Assembly (NCBI GenBank): GCA_046297495.1
Contig: JBKBIP010000024.1
Span: 1-64,000 of the forward strand
From: JBKBIP01 sp046297495
GTDB lineage: Bacteria > Planctomycetota > Planctomycetia > Gemmatales > Gemmataceae
Direction of reading: 5' to 3'
Length of the DNA stretch: 64,000 bases
The stretch's first letter is position 1. Each line of letters opens with the position of its first letter. The translations under genes and the position numbers were made by a program. The notes below the pieces were generated by a model. The model did no database searches. It was not told the DNA's origin and was given only the letters and a program-made list of their open reading frames with translations. This document shows positions 26,302 to 34,701 of the stretch, in pieces.

Positions 26302-27267
26302 ATGACCGACACGCCAACGACACGACCGTTCACCGCCCGCTTGGTCCACCTTGGGGCCTTGGTGACGGTCTGCGCCACGCTGCCGTTGTTGTCGTTGGGG
26401 GCGGAAGTCACGACCAAGCAAGTCGGCATGGTCGATCACGCTTGGCCGACAACCCCCTGGCATCTGGCCTTTTCGGGCTGGCAGGAAAAAGGCTTGGGTT
26501 ACTTGATCGAACACTCGCATCGTCTGGCGGGATATGTGGTTGGCTGCTGCGTTATCTTGCTAAATGTCGGCCTGTGGTTATGGGAGCCGCGCCGCTGGGT
26601 GCGCTGGCTGGGGCTGGCGGCTTTGCTCGGTGTGATCGTGCAAGGCTTGCTGGGGGGCTTCCGCGTGTTGCTGCACGCCTGGTTCGGCACGCAGTTTGCC
26701 ATGATTCATGGCTGCTTCGCCCAAATCGTCTTCGCATTGCTGGTCAGCTTGGCGGTGGTCACGGGGCGTCGTTGGAGCACGGCGGCGGAAAACGCTGGGC
26801 TGTCGCGCCCCACTTGGCGGCGGTGGTCGCTGCTGCTAGTGGCGGTGGTGTACGTGCAAATTATTCTGGGCGCGTGGGTGCGGCACCTGGGCACCCCATT
26901 GTCGCAGCGGTTGCACCTGTTGCTCGCCTTCGCCGTCGTGGGAGTCGGCGTGATCCTGCTATCCATGATTTTGACTGACCCGGAGCGCGACCGCCGCCTG
27001 ACCCGCCCCGCCGTGTTGTTGGGCGTGTTGATGCTAGCGCAAATCCTGCTCGGCGTCGAAGCGTGGATGATTCAGTTCCGCGATCCGTTGGCCCGCTATT
27101 CGGGCCTGCGGTCGCCAGCCGCCGATGGGATTCGCACCGGCCATGTGTTGATCGGAGCCTTGCTATTCGCCGCGGCGGTGGCTCTTGCTTTGTACGCGCA
27201 TCGCCAGGCCATCTTGGCCCGCGCCATGCGGATTCATCCGGTTCATCCACTAGAGGGGGCGGCATGA
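26302..27267 (+). CDS. ctaA: Haem A synthase (CtaA/COX15)
   Basis: 321 residues with about eight membrane helices in two similar halves. Haem-binding histidines are visible in IEHSHRLAGY, MIHGCFAQIVFAL, QRLHLLLAF and RTGHVLIGAL, as expected for the CtaA/COX15 fold. DHAWPTTPWHL early in the first loop is typical of this subgroup. It oxidises the C8 methyl group of haem O to make haem A for the oxidase encoded around it. Its stop overlaps the ctaB start (ATGA), so the two are translationally coupled. Confidence 0.93.
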   Translation: MTDTPTTRPFTARLVHLGALVTVCATLPLLSLGAEVTTKQVGMVDHAWPTTPWHLAFSGWQEKGLGYLIEHSHRLAGYVVGCCVILLNVGLWLWEPRRWVRWLGLAALLGVIVQGLLGGFRVLLHAWFGTQFAMIHGCFAQIVFALLVSLAVVTGRRWSTAAENAGLSRPTWRRWSLLLVAVVYVQIILGAWVRHLGTPLSQRLHLLLAFAVVGVGVILLSMILTDPERDRRLTRPAVLLGVLMLAQILLGVEAWMIQFRDPLARYSGLRSPAADGIRTGHVLIGALLFAAAVALALYAHRQAILARAMRIHPVHPLEGAA

Positions 27268-28190
27268 AATCGGCCACCAGCGTTTACTCCTCGGCACCTG
27301 CCCTGGCGCGGCCACGTCTAGCCGATTACGTGGAGTTGGCGCGGCCGCGCGTGGCGTTTCTGGTCCTCTTCACGGTAGCCATTGGGGCTTGTCTGGCTTC
27401 CGTCGGCATGCCCGAATGGTTGCCGCTGCTGCATGCCCTATTCGGAACCGCTCTAGTCGCCTCCGGAGCCAGCGCCTTGAACCAGTTGTTCGAGCGGCAC
27501 AGCGACGCCCTCATGCTGCGTACCGAGAACCGCCCGCTACCGGCGGGACGCCTGGCGCCAGTGGAAGGCTTTGTCTTCGGCATGGGGTTGGGCATCGTGG
27601 GGAGCGTGTATCTGGCCCTGACACTGCGGTCGCCAGCGGCGGCGCTGGTGGCGAGTTTCACGTTCTTGAGTTACGTATTCGTCTATACGCCGCTCAAGCG
27701 TGTCACCACGTTGAACACGCTCATCGGCGCCGTACCGGGGGCGCTGCCGCCGGTGATTGGCTGGGTGGCGGTGCGGGGCCGGATCGATGCTCAAGCGTTG
27801 GCGCTGTTTGCCATCCTCTATCTGTGGCAGGTGCCGCACTTCCTGGCCATCGCCTGGATTTACAAGGAAGACTATGGCCGGGCGGGCTTGTGCATGTTGC
27901 CAGTCTTCGACGCCACGGGAAGCGACACGGGCCGACAGATGGTGCGGTACAGTTTGGTATTGATTCCGGTGAGTTTGTTGCCGACGGTGCTCGGTTTGGC
28001 GGGGTTGGTGTACGCCGCCGCCGCCGTGCTGCTCGGCCTGGGTTTTCTCCGTGCCAGCTGGCGATTTCTGTGGGACCCTTCCCTTCCGCACGCGCGGCGG
28101 GTCATGCGGGCGTCCCTGATTTATCTCCCCTTGTTGTTCCTGTTCTTGCTCTTGGACAGCGCGGCCTTGGGGGCCTGGTATCGGGGGTAA
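27264..28190 (+). CDS. ctaB: Protohaem IX farnesyltransferase (haem O synthase)
   Basis: 308 residues from ATG 27264, overlapping the ctaA stop by 4 bp; the frame opens earlier, but inside ctaA. It is a UbiA-type prenyltransferase: LADYVELARPRVAFLVLFTVAIG opens helix 1, and the prenyl-diphosphate/Mg site is NQLFERHSDALMLRTENRPLPAGR. A second Asp-rich region occurs around WIYKEDYGRAGLCMLP. There are about nine helices. It farnesylates haem B to haem O, the substrate of ctaA. Confidence 0.95.
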   Translation: MKSATSVYSSAPALARPRLADYVELARPRVAFLVLFTVAIGACLASVGMPEWLPLLHALFGTALVASGASALNQLFERHSDALMLRTENRPLPAGRLAPVEGFVFGMGLGIVGSVYLALTLRSPAAALVASFTFLSYVFVYTPLKRVTTLNTLIGAVPGALPPVIGWVAVRGRIDAQALALFAILYLWQVPHFLAIAWIYKEDYGRAGLCMLPVFDATGSDTGRQMVRYSLVLIPVSLLPTVLGLAGLVYAAAAVLLGLGFLRASWRFLWDPSLPHARRVMRASLIYLPLLFLFLLLDSAALGAWYRG

Positions 28191-28279
28191 TGCCCAAATC
28201 GGAAGTTTAGCGGGCGCGCCGACGGCGAGCCACCCACTAGTCAGATTGTTTCCAAGGACACGAAAGGTTTATCCTACCT

Positions 28280-29122
28280 ATGGCACACGCAGTCGCGGAC
28301 GAACGCCCCTTGCACATGGGGTTGCCGATCAGCAACGGCAAGCTGGCCATGTGGCTGTTTCTGGTCACGGAAATCATGTTCTTCACCGGCCTGATCGGTG
28401 TGTACATCGTTTTGCGGGCCTCTCATGCCGAGGTATGGCCCACGCCGGACGACGTACATCTGATCGAATGGGTGGGCGCCCTCAACACCTTCGTGTTGGT
28501 GTGCAGCAGCTTCACCGTCGTGATGGCCCACGTGGTGCTGTCCAAAGGGAATGTCAAACAGGCGGTGATCTACATGGGCATCACCTTGGCCTTGGGGACG
28601 GTCTTCCTCGTCATCAAGGCATTTGAATACGAATCCAAATTTCGCCATGACGTGCTACCCGGGCATATTTTCGAGACCTTCTCCGCTCCCGACGGCCCCG
28701 ACTCGCTGGAACGGCTGCGCACGCAATTGTTGGCCGCACAAGCCGATGCTCATACACCCGATAAAGCCAAGGCGGAAATCAAGCGCATTCTGGGCGCGAT
28801 GGAATTGAGCAAAGAGCACCAGCCGATCTCCGCGCAGGCGCTGGGTCGGGAGATGAAGAAATTCCATCACGATTATCCCGAAGTCCACATCACCCCCTAC
28901 ATTCCCCAAGGGAACATGTGGGCGTCGTGCTACTTCGCCATGACCGGCTTCCACGCCTTGCACGTACTGGGGGGGCTGGTGGTGTTCGTCATCATCTTGC
29001 TGATGGCCCTCTTTGGCCGGTTGGGCGTGCAGCACTCCGGCATGTTGGAGCTGACGGGGTTGTACTGGCACTTTGTCGATATTGTGTGGATCTTTTTGTT
29101 CCCGCTGCTGTATTTGATTTGA
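28280..29122 (+). CDS. coxC: Cytochrome c oxidase subunit III
   Basis: 280 residues. The family pattern is clear: GKLAMWLFLVTEIMFFTGLIGVYIVLR at the start, FTVVMAHVVLSKGN and then FAMTGFHALHVLGGLVVFVIIL with the conserved His, and LTGLYWHFVDIVWIFLFPLLYLI at the end. An insert of about 70 polar residues (about 120-195) lies between helices, longer than in most subunits III. It is the non-catalytic core subunit of the oxidase. Confidence 0.95.
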   Translation: MAHAVADERPLHMGLPISNGKLAMWLFLVTEIMFFTGLIGVYIVLRASHAEVWPTPDDVHLIEWVGALNTFVLVCSSFTVVMAHVVLSKGNVKQAVIYMGITLALGTVFLVIKAFEYESKFRHDVLPGHIFETFSAPDGPDSLERLRTQLLAAQADAHTPDKAKAEIKRILGAMELSKEHQPISAQALGREMKKFHHDYPEVHITPYIPQGNMWASCYFAMTGFHALHVLGGLVVFVIILLMALFGRLGVQHSGMLELTGLYWHFVDIVWIFLFPLLYLI

Positions 29123-29153
29123 CCAGAGCACGGGAGATGAAGGAGCTAATTCC

Positions 29154-29495
29154 ATGACCGATAGTCATGCTACTGACAGTCACGCCGCCGACAGCCACGG
29201 TGGGCACGATATGTCCGTCAAGCCGTACCTCATCGTGTTCGGCGCGCTGTGCGTGTTTACCCTGGTGTCCTTCGTCGTCTATGAAGCCTTGGGACGCGGC
29301 ACGTTGGCGCCGTTCATCATCATTTTGGGTGTGGCCTTCGCCAAGGCCATCCTGGTGGCGGCGTACTTCATGCACCTGACCTTGGATTGGGGCAAGGTCT
29401 TCATGATCATCATTCCCGCCCTGCTGCTCGGCCCCATGCTGGTCGTCGTGCTGCTGCCGGACATCGTGCTGGGTTGGTACAAGCCGCTGCCGTGA
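29154..29495 (+). CDS. coxD: Cytochrome c oxidase subunit IV (prokaryotic type)
   Basis: 113 residues. A His/Asp/Ser-rich N-terminus (TDSHATDSHAADSHGGHD) precedes three membrane helices: YLIVFGALCVFTLVSFVVYEAL, APFIIILGVAFAKAILVAAYFMHLTLDW and MIIIPALLLGPMLVVVLLP. The AKAILVAAYFMHL stretch is the hallmark of the CoxD/CyoD-like family. The His-rich N-terminus could bind metal, but this is speculation. Confidence 0.9.
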   Translation: MTDSHATDSHAADSHGGHDMSVKPYLIVFGALCVFTLVSFVVYEALGRGTLAPFIIILGVAFAKAILVAAYFMHLTLDWGKVFMIIIPALLLGPMLVVVLLPDIVLGWYKPLP

Positions 29496-29514
29496 CGATC
29501 TGGAATATGTGGCC

Positions 29515-29560
29515 GATTCATCGGTTCGCGCTCGCCACACTGAGCGCGAATCGATCAATC
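29515..29560. repeat. Dispersed 3'-palindrome, copy 4
   Basis: Left arm GATTCATCGGTTCGCGCTC, right arm GAGCGCGAATCGATCAATC, 8-nt loop, two mismatches. It starts 20 bp after the subunit IV stop and before the SCO gene. Confidence 0.85.
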
Positions 29561-29609
29561 CTCGAATCCCTGATGATACCGCCGGACTGATGAAGCACAG
29601 AGGCGCTCG

Positions 29610-30200
29610 ATGAAACAACGCCTATTTTATGTCATTCTTCTGGTGTTTTTCGCCCTGGGGTTATCGGGGTGTGCGCGCACGGATGATGACTTCGGACCGG
29701 TCGCCGATTTTGCCTTGCAAGAACGAAGCGAAAAGATCGTGACCAAGGCCGACTTGCAAGGTAAAGTCTGGGTCGCGTCGTTCATCTTCACCTGCTGCGC
29801 GCAATCCTGCCCGCGAATCAGCGGCAGCATGGCCCAGCTCCAGCACGAACTCGCCGATCAATCCGATGTAGTGCTCGTCAGCTTCAGCGTCCATCCCGAC
29901 GACGATTCCCCAGAGAAACTCCGGCTCTATGCCGATGCCTACCGGGCCGATCCCGAACGCTGGCTATTTCTGACCGGCTCGGAGGATGCCATCTACGAGT
30001 TGATTCAAGGCAGTTTTCACCTGGGGGTCGAGCAGCGGCAGGGAGCGGCTCGGACCCCTGGCGACGAAGTGCTGCACAGCGATAAGATCGCCGTCGTCGA
30101 TCGGCACGGGCGCATTCGCGGCTACTTCAATGGCACCGACGCCGAGGAAGTCCAGAAGGCGAAGGCGAAAGTGTTGACGCTGCTGCGGGAGAAACCATGA
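29610..30200 (+). CDS. SCO1/SenC copper chaperone lipoprotein
   Basis: 196 residues. A lipoprotein signal ends LSGC (Cys21). The thioredoxin-like fold carries the copper-binding CxxxCP motif (Cys63-A-Q-S-Cys67-Pro) in WVASFIFTCCAQSCP and a likely His ligand in VLHSDKIAVVDRHG. SCO proteins deliver copper to, or reduce, the CuA site of subunit II, which fits the neighbours. An extra Cys62 directly precedes the motif. Its stop overlaps the start of the DUF420 gene (ATGA). Confidence 0.93.
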   Translation: MKQRLFYVILLVFFALGLSGCARTDDDFGPVADFALQERSEKIVTKADLQGKVWVASFIFTCCAQSCPRISGSMAQLQHELADQSDVVLVSFSVHPDDDSPEKLRLYADAYRADPERWLFLTGSEDAIYELIQGSFHLGVEQRQGAARTPGDEVLHSDKIAVVDRHGRIRGYFNGTDAEEVQKAKAKVLTLLREKP

Positions 30201-30640
30201 TCAGCGGGGAGGAGCTGCCGGCCGTCAACGCCGTCCTTAACTCGACGAGCGCCGTGCTAGTCGTGATTGGCTACGGAGCGATTCGCGCCCGGCGGATCAC
30301 GCTGCACAAGACGTGCATGTTGTCGGCCTTGGGTGTGTCAGCCCTGTTTTTGGCGTCGTATTTGTATTATCACTTTATTGTCAAGGATGGCCAGCCGACG
30401 CGCTTCACCGGCCCGTCCGTGGCGCGCTGGATTTACTTGGCCATTTTGCTATCGCATACCATCTTGGCCGTGGTGGTCACGCCGCTAGTATTGATTACCT
30501 CATACCTGGGCTGGCGCGACCGCTTGGCCTCCCATGTGCGGCTCGCCCGTTGGACTTGGCCGATTTGGTTGTACGTTTCCGTGACCGGCGTGATCGTCTA
30601 TTGGATGCTCTATCAGCTCTACCCAGCCGCTGGCGGGTGA
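30197..30640 (+). CDS. DUF420 membrane protein
   Basis: 147 residues with four membrane helices and conserved histidines: LPAVNAVLNSTSAVLVVIGY, ITLHKTCMLSALGVSALFLASYLYYHF, WIYLAILLSHTILAVVVTPLVL and WPIWLYVSVTGVIVYWMLYQLYP. The DUF420 family is nearly always encoded with haem-copper oxidase genes (often called CtaM in Bacillus, needed for oxidase assembly). It is translationally coupled to the SCO gene. An assembly role is inferred from family and context. Confidence 0.9.
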   Translation: MISGEELPAVNAVLNSTSAVLVVIGYGAIRARRITLHKTCMLSALGVSALFLASYLYYHFIVKDGQPTRFTGPSVARWIYLAILLSHTILAVVVTPLVLITSYLGWRDRLASHVRLARWTWPIWLYVSVTGVIVYWMLYQLYPAAGG

Positions 30641-30670
30641 GTTAAGATAGCCGTAGGAGGAAATCACGTT

Positions 30671-30985
30671 ATGCAACGCTTATTGATACTGGGTGTGGTG
30701 CTGAGTTGGGGTTTGGCGGCCGCCGCGCCGCTGGGGGCGTGTCCCTCGTGCAGCCAAGCCGTTGCTGCCGCCGCTAAGCTGGAAAGCGACCGAGACGAGA
30801 ACGCGCCTGCCATCGATCCTTTGGGCGAGGCACGCGGCTACAACTACAGCATTTATCTCATGCTGGGGATGCCGTATTTGCTGTTCGCCAGTCTCGGCCT
30901 ACTGATGTATCGCAGCATCAAATCGGCCCAGAAGCAAGCCGCGCAAGAGGGTGACATGACGCCACCGGAGTCGGAAGAATCATGA
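30671..30985 (+). CDS. Small membrane-anchored CxxC protein
   Basis: 104 residues. A signal peptide (LLILGVVLSWGLAAAAPLGA) is followed at once by CPSCSQAV, then a polar segment, one membrane helix (YNYSIYLMLGMPYLLFASLGLLMYRSI) and a short cytoplasmic tail. AGGAGG lies upstream of ATG 30671. It is last in the oxidase cluster. The periplasmic CxxC could take part in copper or thiol handling during oxidase assembly; this is inference and the family is unknown to me. Confidence 0.75.
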   Translation: MQRLLILGVVLSWGLAAAAPLGACPSCSQAVAAAAKLESDRDENAPAIDPLGEARGYNYSIYLMLGMPYLLFASLGLLMYRSIKSAQKQAAQEGDMTPPESEES

Positions 30986-31000
30986 CATCCGTAGCTGCAG

Positions 31001-31016
31001 GATGCATCGGTTCGCG
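31001..31016. repeat. Half-copy of the dispersed 3'-palindrome
   Basis: GATGCATCGGTTCGCG, only the left arm, 16 bp after the stop of the small CxxC protein. Confidence 0.4.
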
Positions 31017-31051
31017 TAAAGAACTCGCAGCCCACCAGCTCCCACCAGCTC

Positions 31052-32290
31052 ATGATGAGATTCATCGTTTGCACACTGCTGCTTCTCGCCCCTGGCTGGT
31101 CGGCGTCCCGCTGTCGGGCGGATGACGAAACCACGCCACGTTTCATCTTGCATACCGTGGATGGTTCCACGGCGCCGGGCGCGTTGGCGGCGCTGGCGGC
31201 GGATTGGTCGGTGACATTGTCGGGCAAAGCCGCCGTGCCGGGGGCCAACGTGGTTTCCCTGCGGCGTAGCGACATCCCCTTGCCGCCTCCGTGCCAGGAG
31301 GGACAAATCATCCTCACCAACGGCGACCGGCTGCCGGCGGCGATCGCGCGCCTGGCCGATGATCGGCTGCATCCGCGCGTGACTTGGGCCGAGCCGCGCA
31401 CGTTCAGTCTGTCGCTGTCGGTGGTTTCCGTTATTTGGCTTGGTGAGCCAGCGGGATTGGCGGACATCGACGGCCTGCAGCGCCGTTGGCTCCAGGAACA
31501 GCGCACGGCGGATCGCGTGTTGCTGCGCAACGGCGACCAGCTGGAAGGGACGTTGATCGCCATCGAATCCCAACCGGATGAGACGATTCCCGCCCAGCTG
31601 CACCTTGAAGCGGGGGGCCGGCTCCGCGCCGTCGAGCGAGACCAGGTGGCGGCCATCGCCTTGAACACCGAGCTGGCCCGCCCTCTGCGCGCCAAAAAGA
31701 CTTATGGCCGGTTGGTGCTGCGCAACGGCGGCCGATTGAGCCTCGCCTCGGCGCGGTTGCAAGAGGGCCAGCTGATCGGCCAAACCTTGTTCGGCATCAC
31801 GTTGGCCATCCCCTTGGTGGAGGTAGCGGGCCTCGATCTGTTGCAAGGCCGGGCCGTGTACCTTTCCGATTTGAAGCCTACAGCCTACCAACATACCCCC
31901 TATCTCGGCGTGCGCTGGCCCTACGCCGCCGATGCCACTGTTCAGGGCCAAGACCTACGCTTGGGGGGGAGCAGCTTTGACAAGGGGATTGGTCTGCGCC
32001 CCCGCGCCGCCCTGACCTATGATGTGCCGCCGGGTTGTCGCTTCTTCGAGGCGCTGGTGGGCTTGGATGACCGTGCGGGGCGGAAAGGGAGCGTCGCCAT
32101 TCAGGTGCTTGTCGATGGTCAACTCCAAGACATCGGCTGGGACAAGGAGCTGCGTTGGGCCGATGGACCGCGGCGCGTTCGGGTGCCCGTCTCGAATGCC
32201 CGCCAGCTGACGCTGAAGGTCGATTTCGGCCAGTGGACCGGCAGCGTCCAGGGGGACGTCAACTGGGCCGACGCCCGCTTTCTGCGCTGA
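31052..32290 (+). CDS. Secreted NPCBM/NEW2-type carbohydrate-binding protein
   Basis: 412 residues (ATG 31052 or 31055). A signal peptide (MRFIVCTLLLLAPGWSASRC) is followed by about 250 residues of beta-rich sequence with repeated LRNGDQLEGTLIAIE-like units that recur at least four times (LTNGDRLPAAIARL, LRNGGRLSLASARL). The C-terminal 140 residues match the NPCBM/NEW2 module: GGSSFDKGIGLRPRAALTYDVPPGCRFFEALVGLDDRAGRKGSV, with Trp and Asp near the end. NPCBM modules bind sugars and are frequent in planctomycete exoproteins. It is convergent with the WD40 gene, whose stop is 2 bp away. Confidence 0.82.
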   Translation: MMRFIVCTLLLLAPGWSASRCRADDETTPRFILHTVDGSTAPGALAALAADWSVTLSGKAAVPGANVVSLRRSDIPLPPPCQEGQIILTNGDRLPAAIARLADDRLHPRVTWAEPRTFSLSLSVVSVIWLGEPAGLADIDGLQRRWLQEQRTADRVLLRNGDQLEGTLIAIESQPDETIPAQLHLEAGGRLRAVERDQVAAIALNTELARPLRAKKTYGRLVLRNGGRLSLASARLQEGQLIGQTLFGITLAIPLVEVAGLDLLQGRAVYLSDLKPTAYQHTPYLGVRWPYAADATVQGQDLRLGGSSFDKGIGLRPRAALTYDVPPGCRFFEALVGLDDRAGRKGSVAIQVLVDGQLQDIGWDKELRWADGPRRVRVPVSNARQLTLKVDFGQWTGSVQGDVNWADARFLR

Positions 32291-32291
32291 T

Positions 32292-33467
32292 TCATCCCGG
32301 CACGCGCCACACGCGCACCGTTCGATCCCAGCTGCCCGAAACAATTGATTGTCCATCCGGCGTGAACGCGACGCTTTTGACCGTGTCGTCGTGCCCTTCA
32401 AAGCGGGCCACTTCTTGGCCGGTGCCCGCGTTCCAAAGTCGGATCGTTTGATCGCCGCTCGCGGACAGCAGCCGTTGCCCATCGGGAGCAAAGGCCACGC
32501 TGTTGACAATGTTCGTATGGCCGCGCATGCAACGTAATTCTCCCTCTCCCACGTCCCACAAGCGCACGGTATGATCGGCGCTGCCGGAGAGGAAGCGCCG
32601 GCCATCCGGCGCCAGCGCCACCGCCATGACACCTTGGTCGTGCCCCTCAAAACAGCGTAGTGTCTGACCGTTATCCAGGTTCCACAACCGGATGGTGCGG
32701 TCGAGGCTGGCGGACAAGCCGCGCCGGCCGTCGGGGAAAAAGACCACGCTGGTGACGGCCCCCGTATGCCCCACGCAGCGGAATAAGCGCCGGCCAGCGT
32801 CGATGTTCCAGAGGCGGACCAACAGATCTTCTCCCCCTGTGAGCAAGCGGCCGCCATCCGCGGAAAAGGCCACGCTGAGCACCGCTGGCCGATTACGCTG
32901 TAAAATGCGTGTCGTCTTGCCGGAGGTGATGTCCCACAGGGCCACGGTGCCGCCGCGGCTGGCTGACACCAGATACGGGCGCGTCGGCGCGATGGCCACG
33001 CACGTCACCAGACTGGAATGCCCTTGCAAACACTTCCGCTCTTTACCCGTGGTCAGGTCCCACAGGCGAATGGTGCGGTCGTCGCCGTCGCTGAACCCGG
33101 CTTCGCCAAGGTCCCCGCCGCTGCACGAGGCTACCCAGCTGCCATCGGGAGCGACGGCCACGCTATTGACATAGCTTTGATGGCCGGTAAGACGCAACAT
33201 TTCTAAACTGCGGCTGGCTGGGCCAGGATCGGCCGCCTGAAGCTGAGACTCCACGAAGAGCCGCGCTTCCAACAGTGCGGGGTCTTCTGGCTGCCAGCGC
33301 AGCAGCTCCTCGATGGTGGCGCGGGCCTCGTGCCAGAGATCCTCTTGGATTTGTTGGCCGAGCAATTCGGTCAGCTCATCAACGGACGGGAGATTCGTTA
33401 ACACGGCGGCGGATACGTGGGGTTGGGGCGCGCGGGGATGGTTCCGCCAGTCGTTGGGACGGGACAT
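32292..33467 (-). CDS. WD40-repeat protein
   Basis: 391 residues with GGAGGAG 7 bases before ATG 33467. After an N-terminal helical region (residues about 20-75, LTELLGQQIQEDLWHEARATIEELLRW) there are seven WD40 repeats, each ending with TIRLWDL, VALWDI, VRLWNI or TVRVWRV and starting with GH. They form a complete seven-blade propeller. No signal peptide, so it is cytoplasmic. It lies 92 bp downstream of a Ser/Thr kinase gene on the same strand. In planctomycetes kinase and WD40 modules are often fused, so the pair likely works together. Confidence 0.9.
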   Translation of the reverse strand: MSRPNDWRNHPRAPQPHVSAAVLTNLPSVDELTELLGQQIQEDLWHEARATIEELLRWQPEDPALLEARLFVESQLQAADPGPASRSLEMLRLTGHQSYVNSVAVAPDGSWVASCSGGDLGEAGFSDGDDRTIRLWDLTTGKERKCLQGHSSLVTCVAIAPTRPYLVSASRGGTVALWDITSGKTTRILQRNRPAVLSVAFSADGGRLLTGGEDLLVRLWNIDAGRRLFRCVGHTGAVTSVVFFPDGRRGLSASLDRTIRLWNLDNGQTLRCFEGHDQGVMAVALAPDGRRFLSGSADHTVRLWDVGEGELRCMRGHTNIVNSVAFAPDGQRLLSASGDQTIRLWNAGTGQEVARFEGHDDTVKSVAFTPDGQSIVSGSWDRTVRVWRVPG

Positions 33468-33559
33468 GGTAACTCCTCCGAACGGCGATGGTGATTGGGC
33501 AAGTCAGTCTTTGTCCGTGGGGAAAAGAGGGGCAGACAAAGAGCTTGCTCAACAAAGTG

Positions 33560-34399
33560 TCAACCCATCACGGCCTTGGTTAGTTCCTCCATTAGGGCGG
33601 CGCAGGATGGCCAGCGATTTTGTGGAATTGTTTTCAAGGCTTTTTCGATAATGGGCCGTTCCGCTGGCGTCAACACGGACAAATCAGGGGGTGGGCGCCG
33701 GCCGGGCCAACTCTGTCGGAAGGCGTTGATTTCCGGGAATGGCATCCGTCCGGTGCGTAGCTCATAGTAGGACACCGCCAGCGCGTATTGGTCCGAACGG
33801 TCGCTGAGGAGTCCTTGAAACACTTCCGGGGCGGCGTAATCCAACGTCCCTTCGCGGTGGTGCGTCCGGCTGTGGGTAGTGGTGACGGAGGCCAAGCCAA
33901 AATCCGACAGCTTCACGGTGTCGCCGAATAATAGCATGTTGCTCGGTTTCACGTCACAATGCTGAATGGCCACCAGCCGCCCATCCACCGGATGCTGCCG
34001 GGTGTTAAGAAAATCCAACGCATCGGCGATCTGGCTTAGATAGATACAGACTTGCTCCGGCGGAATGGGCGTCTGAAATTCCATCTGATACGCGTGGAGC
34101 AAATCGCGCAAATCCCCTTCAGCCAACTCCATGGCAATGACGAGGTAATCCGACGACGACCAAACTTGATCAATACGCACCAAATGGGGATGCTGTAGTT
34201 CACGGATCATTTGGATGGAACGAACCTCGCGCCCTGGCGAGGTGCTATTTTGGCACGGCATGAACTTCAACGCCAACTGCGTGCCGTTGTCGGCATCCGC
34301 CTCCCAAACCTCGGCAAAGCCCCCTCTGCCGAGCAGCTGGCGCAGCCGGCAGCCCGGATACGGTTCCATGCCGACTTGTAATGGTTGCGGACCAGGCAT
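33560..34399 (-). CDS. Cytosolic Ser/Thr protein kinase, non-RD type
   Basis: 279 residues, essentially a bare Hanks-type kinase domain. Gly-rich loop GRGGFAEV at 24-31, catalytic Lys45 in LALKF, catalytic loop HCDVKPSN at 147-154 (Asp149, Lys151, Asn154; Arg of HRD replaced by Cys), DFG at 166-168 and AAPEVF at 189-194. GAGGA precedes ATG 34399. There is no membrane anchor or sensor domain. The activation segment TTTHSRTHHREGT has several Thr/Ser. The downstream WD40 gene is the likely partner or substrate scaffold. Confidence 0.93.
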   Translation of the reverse strand: MPGPQPLQVGMEPYPGCRLRQLLGRGGFAEVWEADADNGTQLALKFMPCQNSTSPGREVRSIQMIRELQHPHLVRIDQVWSSSDYLVIAMELAEGDLRDLLHAYQMEFQTPIPPEQVCIYLSQIADALDFLNTRQHPVDGRLVAIQHCDVKPSNMLLFGDTVKLSDFGLASVTTTHSRTHHREGTLDYAAPEVFQGLLSDRSDQYALAVSYYELRTGRMPFPEINAFRQSWPGRRPPPDLSVLTPAERPIIEKALKTIPQNRWPSCAALMEELTKAVMG

Positions 34400-34502
34400 G
34401 TTCCTCTCAAATCAAGAATGCGATCCAGAAAACACTCCATCCAGCGATGCCTCGATTCGTCCGTTCCGGATGGCAAGTTTCGTCTCGATCTACATATCTT
34501 GA

Positions 34503-34508
34503 ATTATA
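34503..34508 (-). promoter_or_regulatory. Candidate -10 element for the kinase/WD40 pair
   Basis: A perfect TATAAT on the minus strand in an AT-rich island, with GTATA before it. Without a good -35 the call is weak. Confidence 0.3.
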
Positions 34509-34628
34509 TATACATTCTCTTCACATGCCGAATAATTGTCGAGCCGAAAAGAATAGCATCGATATTCTGATTTCCTCCTTTACAAGAAGAGAAAAATTCA
34601 GAGGTGTTGTCCTGGATATTTTCCTTTG

Positions 34629-34679
34629 GATTCATCGTTTCACGCTGGAGGAGCGGCAGCGTGCGCGAACCGATGAATC
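34629..34679. repeat. Dispersed 3'-palindrome, copy 5
   Basis: Left arm GATTCATCGTTTCACGC, right arm GCGCGAACCGATGAATC; the arms carry two different variants, giving two mismatches. It is 22 bp past the stop of the DUF1549 gene. Confidence 0.8.
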
Positions 34680-34701
34680 CCTAGAATGAAGTAAACCAAC
34701 C

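Larger units (their letters stand above)
34400..34701. other. AT-rich upstream region of the kinase gene
   Basis: 302 bp, visibly more AT-rich than the surroundings at 34485-34620. On the minus strand TATAAT lies at 34503-34508 within TGTATATATAAT, about 105 bp before the kinase start; a clear -35 is absent. A copy of the dispersed palindrome is at 34629-34679. Confidence 0.45.

Noticed and set aside
24357..26429. 690-codon minus-strand frame opposite coxA
   Set aside because: It mirrors the coxA reading frame, His/Asp/Gly-rich with no fold signature. Typical antisense shadow in high-GC coding DNA.
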